From assembly GCA_046760505.1 (NCBI GenBank), contig JBHIEG010000013.1, positions 1 to 57,020 on the forward strand: DNA of 57,020 nt. Direction: 5' to 3'. This document shows, in pieces, positions 35,424 through 43,789 of the stretch; position 1 is the stretch's first letter, and each line of letters begins with the position of its first letter. Below the pieces are notes generated by a model. It was not told the DNA's origin and ran no database searches. It saw only the letters and a list, made by a program, of their open reading frames with translations. A program made the position numbers and the translations under genes. The DNA is from CAYFZR01 sp046760505 [NCBI: Candidatus Hydrothermarchaeota archaeon]. Its GTDB lineage: Archaea; CAYFZR01.

Positions 35424-36589
35424 CTTTCCAACCCTCTTATGGCGTCGATTATGTTTATCCTGCTCGCTTTTATGGCAGGATAGGTTCCTGCTATGATGCA
35501 AGTAAGAAATGTTACAAGAGAAGATGTTAAAGCTACATTTACGCTATAAACAGCGCTGAAATAACCGTACACAGGATCATACATAGGATGGAAAATTAAA
35601 TATTGGATTACGGAAAAACCAAATATGTTGCCGAATATTACGCCAAGAATTCCAATTAAGATTGCTTCTCCCAAGAAAACATATAAAATAAACGAGTTTC
35701 TTCCCCCTATAGCCTTCAATATTCCTATCTCATGGGTTCTGTTGATCACCGTTATGTACATCATGACCACTACCGCTATTGATGCCGCGAAAAGAGTTAT
35801 TCCTCCCACGATGAGAGAAACTAAGTAATACTGCTCCATCAAAGCCCTGACAAATTCTACCTTGTCTATCCAGGTCTTCACCTTTCCATGAACGTTTTGC
35901 TGCATAACAAGGTATTTCATTTTATCTACTTCTTCTGGATCCGTTACCCTGATGGCAATTTCAGTCGCATCATCTCCAAGACCAAGAACATCCCTTAACT
36001 CATCCAGATTTAATATTAACATTCCGCTATCGATGAAATCTAAATCGGTATGAACCAAACCTTTAATCTTGTAGTCTCTTTCGACGCCGTTTTTGAAAAT
36101 AACTTGAACTTTATCTCCTACCTTAGCGTTTAACTTTTCTGCTAAATTATCTCCCAAAATGATACTTTTCCTATCGTTATCCGTTATGAAACTGCCTTCT
36201 TTAATTTTTGCAGAGATTATAGTGACCCTGTTTTCCTTTGATGGAATGATTCCAAGTATGCTACATCTCTCATCCTCAGTTTTTCTTATCACAATTCCCT
36301 CTGAATTAATCCTAGGAGACTCTCCCAGTGCTCCGGGCATCAAGTTTAGCTTTTTTTCTACACTTTTTACGTTTGTAATATAGTCTTCGTCCTCTCCGGG
36401 CTCGACGATCAAGTGACCTGAGACTATGTTTACCGTTCTGTCTATCATTGTCCTTTCCCACCACTTCATCGTCCCCATGTAGACCATGAAGGTGGTTGAT
36501 CCTACGGATATAGCTAAAACAAGCAAGGCAAACATTTTCCAGTTCGTTTTCAGATCTTTAGTGATTAAGAAAAACTCAGTCCTCATCAC
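35420..36589 (-). CDS. FtsX/MacB-type permease (copy 1)
   Basis: 389 residues: an N-terminal helix (MFALLVLAISVGSTTFMV), an outer domain of about 220 residues (MacB periplasmic core type, SIILGDNLAEKLNAKVGDKVQV), then three C-terminal helices with INRTHEIGILKAIGGR between them. It overlaps genes on both sides by 4 bp. Copy 2 upstream is about half identical overall, with one stretch identical at DNA level. Confidence 0.85.
   Translation of the reverse strand: MMRTEFFLITKDLKTNWKMFALLVLAISVGSTTFMVYMGTMKWWERTMIDRTVNIVSGHLIVEPGEDEDYITNVKSVEKKLNLMPGALGESPRINSEGIVIRKTEDERCSILGIIPSKENRVTIISAKIKEGSFITDNDRKSIILGDNLAEKLNAKVGDKVQVIFKNGVERDYKIKGLVHTDLDFIDSGMLILNLDELRDVLGLGDDATEIAIRVTDPEEVDKMKYLVMQQNVHGKVKTWIDKVEFVRALMEQYYLVSLIVGGITLFAASIAVVVMMYITVINRTHEIGILKAIGGRNSFILYVFLGEAILIGILGVIFGNIFGFSVIQYLIFHPMYDPVYGYFSAVYSVNVALTSSLVTFLTCIIAGTYPAIKASRINIIDAIRGLER
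35664..35770 (-). repeat. 107-bp identical tract between FtsX paralogs, copy 1
   Basis: Identical base for base to 36824-36930. It encodes the region from MMYITVINRTHEIG through YVFLGEA in the C-terminal membrane part. The flanking DNA of the two genes differs, pointing to a short gene-conversion tract. Confidence 0.85.
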
Positions 36590-37770
36590 ATACCCCTAAT
36601 AGCTTCAATTACGTTCAGTCTGCTAGCCTTAATCGCTGGATATATCCCTGCGAGTATGCATGTAACCATAGTTACCACGGATGACGTGATACCAACGTTT
36701 AAATCGTAGACCGCTGATATGTATCCGTAGATAGGATCATAGATTGGATTTAACTCAAAATATTTAATGATAAAAAATCCTAGGATGTTTCCAAAAATTG
36801 TCCCAAGCAACCCTATGACTATGGCTTCTCCCAAGAAAACATATAAAATAAACGAGTTTCTTCCCCCTATAGCCTTCAATATTCCTATCTCATGGGTTCT
36901 GTTGATCACCGTTATGTACATCATGACCACAATTGCTACAGCAGCTGCGAACAATGTTATACCGCCAAACAGAGCCATTTGATCTTTTGAAAGTTCTATC
37001 ACGGCTAAAATAAAGGCTAATTTATCTTTCCAAGTCTTCACCTTTCCATGAACATTTTGCTGCATGATGAGATATTTCATATTGTCTACATTATCTAAGT
37101 TGGTTGTTCTAATGACTATTTCAGTTGCCTGATCTCCTAGATTCAAGACATCCTTTATTTCATCCAGACCGACTATGACCATGTTGCTATCGATTTCGTC
37201 GAGATCTGTGTGGATTATGCCCTTGATGATGTAGTCTCTTCTTTCTCCATTTCTGTAGGTAATTCTGACTTTGTCTCCTAATTTAGCTTTAATTTTATCA
37301 GCAAGCTTATTTCCAATAACAATGTTCTCTCTATCTTTGTCTGATATGAAAGAACCCTCTTTTATTTTTTTGGAAAGTATGGTTACGGTATCTTCTTTTG
37401 ATGGAGTAATACCCTGTAAAGTGCAGGTTTCTAACTCATTTTTCCTGCCAATAATAGCGTCTGTATCTATTCTAGGTGATATGCCGGTTACTCCGGGAAT
37501 CAAGAGGATTTTTTTCTCTACCGTTTTTATTCCAGATATGTACTTCTTATCTTCCAGCGGTTCTACTATAATGTGTCCAACATGGGTGTTTACTGTTCTG
37601 TCTATCATTTTATCGACGAAATCTGTCATGAAACCCATCATCACCGCGTAATTCGCAGCGCCAATGCTTATCGCTAAAACTAAAAGGGCAACCATTTTTC
37701 TGTATGTTTTTACATCTCTGAATATCAAGAAAAGAACTGTTTTAAAAGAACTCACTTCTTTCTTCTCCAT
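36586..37770 (-). CDS. FtsX/MacB-type permease (copy 2)
   Basis: 394 residues with the same layout as copy 1: one N-terminal helix, an outer domain and three C-terminal helices (SIGAANYAVMMGF, NIVIGNKLADKIKAKLGDKV, INRTHEIGILKAIGG). Two unlike FtsX subunits with one ATPase suggest a heterodimeric exporter. The start lies inside the last codons of the COG1361 gene (19-bp overlap), so the four genes are one translational unit. Confidence 0.85.
   Translation of the reverse strand: MEKKEVSSFKTVLFLIFRDVKTYRKMVALLVLAISIGAANYAVMMGFMTDFVDKMIDRTVNTHVGHIIVEPLEDKKYISGIKTVEKKILLIPGVTGISPRIDTDAIIGRKNELETCTLQGITPSKEDTVTILSKKIKEGSFISDKDRENIVIGNKLADKIKAKLGDKVRITYRNGERRDYIIKGIIHTDLDEIDSNMVIVGLDEIKDVLNLGDQATEIVIRTTNLDNVDNMKYLIMQQNVHGKVKTWKDKLAFILAVIELSKDQMALFGGITLFAAAVAIVVMMYITVINRTHEIGILKAIGGRNSFILYVFLGEAIVIGLLGTIFGNILGFFIIKYFELNPIYDPIYGYISAVYDLNVGITSSVVTMVTCILAGIYPAIKASRLNVIEAIRGM
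36824..36930 (-). repeat. 107-bp identical tract between FtsX paralogs, copy 2
   Basis: Partner of 35664-35770; bases on both sides of the tract differ between the copies. Confidence 0.85.
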
Positions 37771-38993
37771 AGGAGTATTCCTATAATTAAGAGCAAAATG
37801 ACCAATCCAGCTAAGATTAAAGAAACAGCACCTTCATCTTTATAAACAGTTAAGTTGAGAGGCTCTGATAGGATGTGCTCCCCGAAATCGTCGCTGTACT
37901 TCACGATTAGGGTGTAGGGGATAGTCCCTCTTTCAGAGGGAGTAAAGGTGAATACCGCTGGGGCATCTTCATCAGGCTCTATTTTACCAAGAAAAGCCTT
38001 CCTTGTACCTTGGAAGGGCAGGTCTACCTCTGCGTATACGCTTTTTGCATCATCCTTTCCCACGTTCTCCAGTCTTACAATGAGGTTACAGTGTTCCCCC
38101 TCTATCACCTTAGAAGGATCGGTGGTTATGCTTGCTATATTCAACTCTGCCTTTCCCCTTATCTGCAAGCCTACCATTTCTATCTGATTCATGGTTAAGT
38201 CGTCTTCGTTGGTAAAATTCAAAATCACAGGGACGGATTGAAGGCCCAGTTCTGCTTTATCGTTGGAGATGAGATTAAATGAAATATTTTTGCTCTGGTA
38301 TACATCTAGTTCTTTTATAAATATGTTATCAGGCCCGGTAGATGAAAATTCTGTCCCTTCCAGTTTTATTTGAACATTGATATCCTTTACCTTGGCCTCG
38401 CCTGTATTCTTCAGTGTCATTTTAATGCTAAAAGCCTTACCAGGTTCTACATATTCTGGAATTTCTTTATCAACGGTTAACGCAGGTGTTTTAGCGTAGA
38501 CTCTTACAGGGATAGCCCAGTTGTTCTTGTATGTAATCTTATCCCAGTTCTTCCATGATGGTCCAAGAGTACTGGGGGCTTCGTAAGACAAGAAATAACC
38601 TGTGTATTCGGTATGCAAATTTAAACTGTAAGTTTCTGCCTTTGCAAACGACATCACGGAAACAACGAACGAAACAGCGTACGTATCTTCTGGATTCATA
38701 GTTCCTAACCTCATTCTACCGTTTTCTACCTTTATAAAATTGTTTCCCTCGAGATCGATCAGAATGTCTTTAGCAGGAGCTCCACCATTGTTTTTTATCA
38801 CTATTTTTAAAATTCCTGAGTCTCCTGGTTTCAATTTCTCTGTAGTGCCTGTCAATTCATAATCAACCACGAGTGCTGTGGCAGAAGGTTGGTAAATAGA
38901 GGTTGGTATCTGGGCTAAAGCTAAAAAAGGTAGGATTATTGTTGCTAAGAATAAAAATATAGATAACATTGATTTTTTTTCACATTCAGACAT
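37752..38993 (-). CDS. Surface-anchored CARDB-like protein (COG1361-type) of exporter operon
   Basis: 413 residues with a signal helix (MLSIFLFLATIILPFLALAQ), three or four beta-sandwich repeats of CARDB/NEW3 type (KPGDSGILKIVIKNNGGAPAKDILIDLEG; VEPGKAFSIKMTLKNTGEAKVKDINVQIKLEG; IEGEHCNLIVRLENVGKDDAKSVYAEVDLP) and a C-terminal anchor (VSLILAGLVILLLIIGILLW) with RRKK. It is outside the membrane. As first gene of the MacB/FtsX operon it may play the role of the adaptor or cargo carrier. AGGTGAT precedes the ATG. Confidence 0.8.
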   Translation of the reverse strand: MSECEKKSMLSIFLFLATIILPFLALAQIPTSIYQPSATALVVDYELTGTTEKLKPGDSGILKIVIKNNGGAPAKDILIDLEGNNFIKVENGRMRLGTMNPEDTYAVSFVVSVMSFAKAETYSLNLHTEYTGYFLSYEAPSTLGPSWKNWDKITYKNNWAIPVRVYAKTPALTVDKEIPEYVEPGKAFSIKMTLKNTGEAKVKDINVQIKLEGTEFSSTGPDNIFIKELDVYQSKNISFNLISNDKAELGLQSVPVILNFTNEDDLTMNQIEMVGLQIRGKAELNIASITTDPSKVIEGEHCNLIVRLENVGKDDAKSVYAEVDLPFQGTRKAFLGKIEPDEDAPAVFTFTPSERGTIPYTLIVKYSDDFGEHILSEPLNLTVYKDEGAVSLILAGLVILLLIIGILLWRRKK

Positions 38994-39166
38994 CTTATCA
39001 CCTGCTTTTTTGAATTTGTAAACTTTTGAAGGCTATCATTCTTCTCACAGGCTTAACTTGTAGGTCTGTTTTGTTTTCAGAGCCTTTTTTCATAGCCTCA
39101 GCAAAACTTAATTTTTTTGCTATTTAAGCGTTTTGCATTGTTTTTTCTTGAAAATATGTTGAGATA
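38994..39166. other. AT-rich spacer upstream of exporter operon
   Basis: No open frame of interest. Contains several T-runs on the plus strand (A-runs in the sense of the operon) and probably the promoter of the COG1361/FtsX operon, though no convincing TATA box could be placed. It borders the hairpin mosaic. Confidence 0.4.
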
Positions 39167-39546
39167 CCACCTTTAATAAAGGTGGGCCAAAGGTACTACC
39201 TCCTTCGGAGGTAGAACATCTCCCATACATTATATTTTTGTTTTTCTTAATGAGATGTTGAATTGCGAAGCAATTCTACCTAATGATCTCTCTCCACCTT
39301 TTATAAAGGTGGGCCAAAGGCACTATCTCTTCGAGATAGATCATCATGCTTTGGTTTTAATATCTTTGTTTTTCCTAATGAGATGTTGAATTCGCGTTAG
39401 CGAATTCGACCTAATGATCCCCCTCGACCTTCAAAAAGTCGATCATTTGGTAGCACTTCACAGTGCAACATCTCAAATAGAAAATGGCCCCCAGCACCTT
39501 TCATAAAGGTGGGACAAAAGTACCTCCTCAACCTTTCAGAAGGTGG
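39167..39546. repeat. Mosaic of about ten short hairpins with conserved flanks (BIME-like)
   Basis: Hairpins seen: CCACCTTTAATAAAGGTGG (39167), CTACCTCCTTCGGAGGTAG (39196), GAATTGCGAAGCAATTC (39260), CCACCTTTTATAAAGGTGG (39294), CTATCTCTTCGAGATAG (39323), GAATTCGCGTTAGCGAATTC (39388), imperfect TCGAC/GTCGA (39424), GCACTTCACAGTGC (39453), CACCTTTCATAAAGGTG (39495) and a weak one at 39529 covering the hyuB stop. Five carry a common frame: GAGATGTT (or a variant) on one side, TACC...TGATC or TACCTTTGGCCC on the other. These alternate in orientation (-,+,-,+,-). Stem bases change in pairs. The region is downstream of hyuB on its transcript. Confidence 0.75.
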
Positions 39547-41150
39547 ATGGGGTATCTCTCCCTAATAAATTCGATGGTATATTTCTCATCTTTTAGATCT
39601 TTTAAAATTTTTTCTCTATCTCTTTCCCCTAGATTGCCGTATCCGCCCCCTCCAGGGGTCCTGATGCTAATTATTGTATCCGGTTCTACGTCAATGATTT
39701 CTTTGCCCGAGAGAATTATTTCTTTACCGTCTTTTATCATTATATCTAAACCTTTTGAGCCATCTTCTCCCATTTCTATTCCCCTTGGAGGTATTTTTCT
39801 CCTTTCGCTTAGTAGTGATAATCTTGCTTTGGTAAGGACTCTTATATCTCTTCTAATTCCAAGACCCCCCCTGTACTTCCCATAGCCTCCAGAATTCTCT
39901 ATGAGTTCATATCTTTCGATTCTTAATGGATACCTCATTTCCAAAGCCTCTACAGGAGTGTTCTGGGTATTCGTCATATGTACATGGATGCCATCCACTC
40001 CATCGGCTCTATCAGAGGCTCCATAACCGCCTCCTATCGTCTCATAATAAGTAAATTCAGAAGTACCAATTGCTACATTGTTCATCGTGCCTTGAGATTG
40101 GGCAATTTTCATTCCAGTAATCTCTCTGAATGCAATCAGTAAAGCCTCAACTATTCTCTGAGATGTCTCAACGTTTCCTCCAACCACTCCTTTGGGGTAG
40201 GAAGCATTTAAAAGGGAATTTTTTGGGATGTTTACATCTATAGGTCTATAACAACCAGCATTGGGTGGTATTGACGGATCAGTGACGCATCTAATTACAT
40301 AATAAACACACGAAAGGGTAACAGCATATGGACAGTTGAGATTTCCATCTACCATATCGCTTGTTCCATCGAAATCTACCACTATTTTATCCTCTTCTAC
40401 TTTTACCGAGACCTCTATCTTTGAGCCATCATCTAAAAAATCTACTCCTTTTCCTTCCTTTCCTCTATACTTGGATATCTGAGAGAGCATCATCCTCTCG
40501 GAATAATTTTTTATCTCCTCGAAGGAATAGAGTAATTTTTCTCTGAATTTCTCGTACAATTCTTTCATTCTTTCCTTCCCCAAAAAATTTGCTGCTACTT
40601 GAGCATATAAATCTCCAAGGCGTTCTTTAGGATCTCTTACGTTAGCAAGGAATAGAGAGAGAATCTCTTCATCCATTGTTCCTCCCTTATAAAGCTTTAC
40701 TGGCGGTATTCTCAAGCCTTCCTGGAATATTTCAAAAGTATTTCCTGCCATGCTTCCAGCTGTAATACCACCTATATCTGCGTGATGTGCCCTGTTAACC
40801 AAAAAACCAATTAATTCTTTAAAATAAACGGGAGTTATCACCGTAACGTCAGGAAGATGGGTTCCCCCTTTAAAGGGATCATTTGTTATTATAACATCGT
40901 TTTCTTTTATTTCAACCTCTTCTAAAACGTTTTTCAAGCAGTAGGGCATTGATCCTAAGTGCACAGGTATATGTTCCGCCTGTGCTACCAGTTCACCGCC
41001 AAAATCGAATATTGCGGTAGAAAAATCCCTCCTTTCTTTGATGTTTGAAGACTGGGCTGCTCTTTGAAGAACTAAACCCATTTCCTCTGCGATTGCAGTC
41101 ACTCTATTTTTAAAAACCTCCAGTTCTATGGGAGTGAGCACCTTGATCAC
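39528..41150 (-). CDS. Hydantoinase/oxoprolinase family subunit B (HyuB)
   Basis: 540 residues, full family length. Motifs: EHIPVHLGSMPYCLKNVLEE, ITNDPFKGGTHLPDVTVITPVYF, VNRAHHADIGG (metal site), and GGYGKYRGGLGIRRDIRVL. HyuB proteins work with HyuA in ATP-dependent ring opening of hydantoins or oxoproline, or in acetone/acetophenone carboxylation. Substrate unknown. It overlaps hyuA by 4 bp. Its last codons lie in a hairpin of the downstream mosaic. Confidence 0.85.
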   Translation of the reverse strand: MIKVLTPIELEVFKNRVTAIAEEMGLVLQRAAQSSNIKERRDFSTAIFDFGGELVAQAEHIPVHLGSMPYCLKNVLEEVEIKENDVIITNDPFKGGTHLPDVTVITPVYFKELIGFLVNRAHHADIGGITAGSMAGNTFEIFQEGLRIPPVKLYKGGTMDEEILSLFLANVRDPKERLGDLYAQVAANFLGKERMKELYEKFREKLLYSFEEIKNYSERMMLSQISKYRGKEGKGVDFLDDGSKIEVSVKVEEDKIVVDFDGTSDMVDGNLNCPYAVTLSCVYYVIRCVTDPSIPPNAGCYRPIDVNIPKNSLLNASYPKGVVGGNVETSQRIVEALLIAFREITGMKIAQSQGTMNNVAIGTSEFTYYETIGGGYGASDRADGVDGIHVHMTNTQNTPVEALEMRYPLRIERYELIENSGGYGKYRGGLGIRRDIRVLTKARLSLLSERRKIPPRGIEMGEDGSKGLDIMIKDGKEIILSGKEIIDVEPDTIISIRTPGGGGYGNLGERDREKILKDLKDEKYTIEFIRERYPIHLLKG

Positions 41151-43120
41151 CCTGTATTTATGAATAAAGTTCCATATCTATCCATCTCAATCTTTCCCTC
41201 GGGAACCAGTATATTTGTGTCCTTACACTCTATTAGGAGAGGGGCTCTTTCTCTCCATCCTGGTTCAATATTTTCTTTTCTGAAAACTGGAATTTCCTGC
41301 CATTGATCTATCCAAACCTTTCTCTCGCCAATAAAAGGATCTTCTTTGCCCCATTGATAGAGTAGAGAAATTTCTCGCGGAAGAGTTATTCCCTTTACCC
41401 TGAAGTTAACGATTTCAATGGGATTTTCCAGTATAAATCCATAGCTCTTCATGTGTTCTTTTTCAAAATCATTCTTTAGATGGGTTGAATAAGGTATCGT
41501 TAGTTCATAACTCTGTCCCTGATATCTCATGTCAAGGTTTCGGACCAATAGGATCTCATCTTTAGCAACGCCTTCTTTAACTAGCTTATCGACAACATTA
41601 TGTTCCAGACTCTGAAATATACTCTCTGAAGTTCCAAGTTCAAATTTCTCGAGAGGAATTAAATAGGTTTGCATGCTTTCAAAGGAAAACTCAGCAAACA
41701 AACACCCTAAGGCAGATAGAACGCTTGCCATATCTGGAACTATTATTCTTTCTATTTCCAATTCTTTTGCTAAATAAAAAGCGTGTAAAGGTCCGGCTCC
41801 ACCAAAAGATATTAATGAGAAGTCTCTTGGATCTAATCCCCTTTCAACGGTTACCAATCTTAAAGCTCTTAACATGTTGGAGTTTACAACTTCTAATATA
41901 CCTGATGAAACCTCATATTTATTTAATTTAAGTTTTTCCTGGATTTTTTTCATGGAACTCTCTGCTAAATTCAAGAAAACCTTCATTTCTCCACCCAAGA
42001 AATAATCTGGATCTATGTGTCTTAAAACAAGATGAGAATCTGTTACAGTGGGTTCATTCCCTCCTCTTCCATAGCAAGCAGGGCCAGGTATTGATCCAGC
42101 GCTCTTAGGACCTACCCTCAATGATCCTCCCTCATCCACCCATGCTATGCTTCCTCCTCCAGCACCCACGGTTACGATGTCTATCATAGGTATTGTCATC
42201 GGATAACCCGCTACCTCACCTTCTGTTCTTATTTTAGGCATATTGTCCTGAATTACGCTCACATCACAGCTAGTTCCACCCATGTCGAAGGTTATCAGGT
42301 TAGAATGCCCAGATATCTTTCCTATAAAATTGGATCCAATTACCCCACCAGCAGGGCCTGAAAGTAATGCATAGACTCCAAATTCTCTCGACAATTTTGA
42401 ACTCATCAGTCCCCCATCTGATTTTATTACGTTTAATCTAGCCTTGATCTTTCTTTTTTGGAGTAGATTCTCCAACTTAAACAGGTAACTTCCAAGAGCA
42501 GGAGAAACATAGGCATTTAAAACAGTTGTAGAAGTCCTCTCATATTCTCTGTAAATAGGGTTTATATCTGAAGATATTGAGACTGGAACATTCATCTTTT
42601 CTTTGATGTAATGCTTAATCTCTCTCTCGTGTTTAGGATTTAAAAACGAGAACAGAAGAGAAACTGCTATAGACTCTACATTATTCTCTATTAGCTTATT
42701 GACCGCTTCTTCTAAAGATTTCATATCCATCGGCTTTATTATCCCATCTCTCGATATTCTCTCCTCCACTTCCACTCTACATGCTCTTTCTACAAGAGGC
42801 TGTTCTCTCCTAACCTTTAAGTCGTAAAGACTCGTTCTGGTTTGTCTACCTATCTCCAGTACATCTCGGAATCCTTTTGTGGTTATCAAACCAACTTTAG
42901 CTCCTTTTCTCTCAATAACTGCATTTGTAGCTACAGTAGATCCATGATTGATTGCTTTAATCTCAAATTTTTGTTTAATATCATCTAAAATTTGATTGAT
43001 TCCTTTAATGATACCTTCTTCCTGATTATATGTAGTAGGAATCTTTTTTCTGTAAAGTCTTCCATCATGGTAAGCTATTATATCTGTGAATGTTCCCCCA
43101 ACGTCTATTCCTATGAGCAA
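41147..43120 (-). CDS. Hydantoinase/oxoprolinase family subunit A (HyuA)
   Basis: 657 residues with the sugar-kinase-like ATPase fold: LIGIDVGGTFTDII, GSTVATNAVIERKGAKVGLITTKGF, LLSGPAGGVIGSNF, NLITFDMGGTSCDVSVI and VTVGAGGGSIAWVD. The start is TTG at 43120 with GAGAGGT upstream, 4 bp after the PP-loop gene stop. It activates the substrate carbonyl by phosphorylation for HyuB. Archaeal members often lack an assigned substrate. Confidence 0.85.
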   Translation of the reverse strand: MLIGIDVGGTFTDIIAYHDGRLYRKKIPTTYNQEEGIIKGINQILDDIKQKFEIKAINHGSTVATNAVIERKGAKVGLITTKGFRDVLEIGRQTRTSLYDLKVRREQPLVERACRVEVEERISRDGIIKPMDMKSLEEAVNKLIENNVESIAVSLLFSFLNPKHEREIKHYIKEKMNVPVSISSDINPIYREYERTSTTVLNAYVSPALGSYLFKLENLLQKRKIKARLNVIKSDGGLMSSKLSREFGVYALLSGPAGGVIGSNFIGKISGHSNLITFDMGGTSCDVSVIQDNMPKIRTEGEVAGYPMTIPMIDIVTVGAGGGSIAWVDEGGSLRVGPKSAGSIPGPACYGRGGNEPTVTDSHLVLRHIDPDYFLGGEMKVFLNLAESSMKKIQEKLKLNKYEVSSGILEVVNSNMLRALRLVTVERGLDPRDFSLISFGGAGPLHAFYLAKELEIERIIVPDMASVLSALGCLFAEFSFESMQTYLIPLEKFELGTSESIFQSLEHNVVDKLVKEGVAKDEILLVRNLDMRYQGQSYELTIPYSTHLKNDFEKEHMKSYGFILENPIEIVNFRVKGITLPREISLLYQWGKEDPFIGERKVWIDQWQEIPVFRKENIEPGWRERAPLLIECKDTNILVPEGKIEMDRYGTLFINTG

Positions 43121-43124
43121 AAAC

Positions 43125-43766
43125 CTACCTCTCTAAATTTATCTTCTCAAATGTGCTGAACATCATCTCTCTATAATTAGGCACCAAATCGCATATTTTA
43201 TTCAATAATTCCCTCTCACCTGTATTTTTTATTATCTCAATACCTTCATCTAGATTCGTTTCCCTATAAAACCTCATTATCCAATCTCTTGGGACTTTGA
43301 TTAGGGGATAGATCTTTCTATCTTCTATTACCTTCATAGGCTTTATATCTTCTCCATTAAACATCTGTGCTAGTATATTTTCGCAGTAATCATCTATGGT
43401 TAAGGGATATGCTATCTTTCCAACGAGTGAATTCGTATTTTCCAAGTCAAAGCAGCTCGTAAAATTATCCCTATCTCCAAATATCACTAACTTTATTCCA
43501 TATTTCCGTGTGTAAGGCTCTAATACATTTATAAGACACGTAGATTCTTTGCTTCCATCGTATATTGCTGTTACTGTGTCCTTAGGTTGTATGAAATTGT
43601 ACTTTGCCTGAGTTCTCGCAACTCTCAAACATATTTTCTCGTAGAGTTTTGACCTTATAACCGGTTTCTCCATGTATATTTCTCTTTTTCTTGGAATTTT
43701 TGCTAGTCTGCTATGCTGAATTATCATGCAGTCTTTTCTAATCGTTATGTAGCGAGTGTCCATCAT
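43125..43766 (-). CDS. Degenerate PP-loop ATPase-like protein (TtuA/Ncs6-related)
   Basis: 213 residues. VTAIYDGSKESTCLINVLEPYTRKYGIKLVIFGD occupies the place of the SGGKDS PP-loop but reads DGSKES. LTIDDYCENILAQMFNGEDIKP resembles the GHNxDDxAxT segment of TtuA/Ncs6-type tRNA thiolases, and the C-terminus KIYPLIKVPRDWIMRFYRE resembles their P-E-x-E region. Zinc-finger cysteine pairs and the CxxC cluster motif are missing. It is therefore probably an altered family member with a changed or lost adenylation activity. It lies between HMG-CoA reductase and hyuA in one apparent operon. Confidence 0.55.
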   Translation of the reverse strand: MMDTRYITIRKDCMIIQHSRLAKIPRKREIYMEKPVIRSKLYEKICLRVARTQAKYNFIQPKDTVTAIYDGSKESTCLINVLEPYTRKYGIKLVIFGDRDNFTSCFDLENTNSLVGKIAYPLTIDDYCENILAQMFNGEDIKPMKVIEDRKIYPLIKVPRDWIMRFYRETNLDEGIEIIKNTGERELLNKICDLVPNYREMMFSTFEKINLER

Positions 43767-43789
43767 TTTCTCTATGTTGTTCTGAATAA

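Noticed and set aside
39167-39546. CRISPR array
   Set aside because: The repeated parts are short, occur in both orientations, and the variable parts are self-complementary stems rather than spacers of even length; no cas genes in the window.
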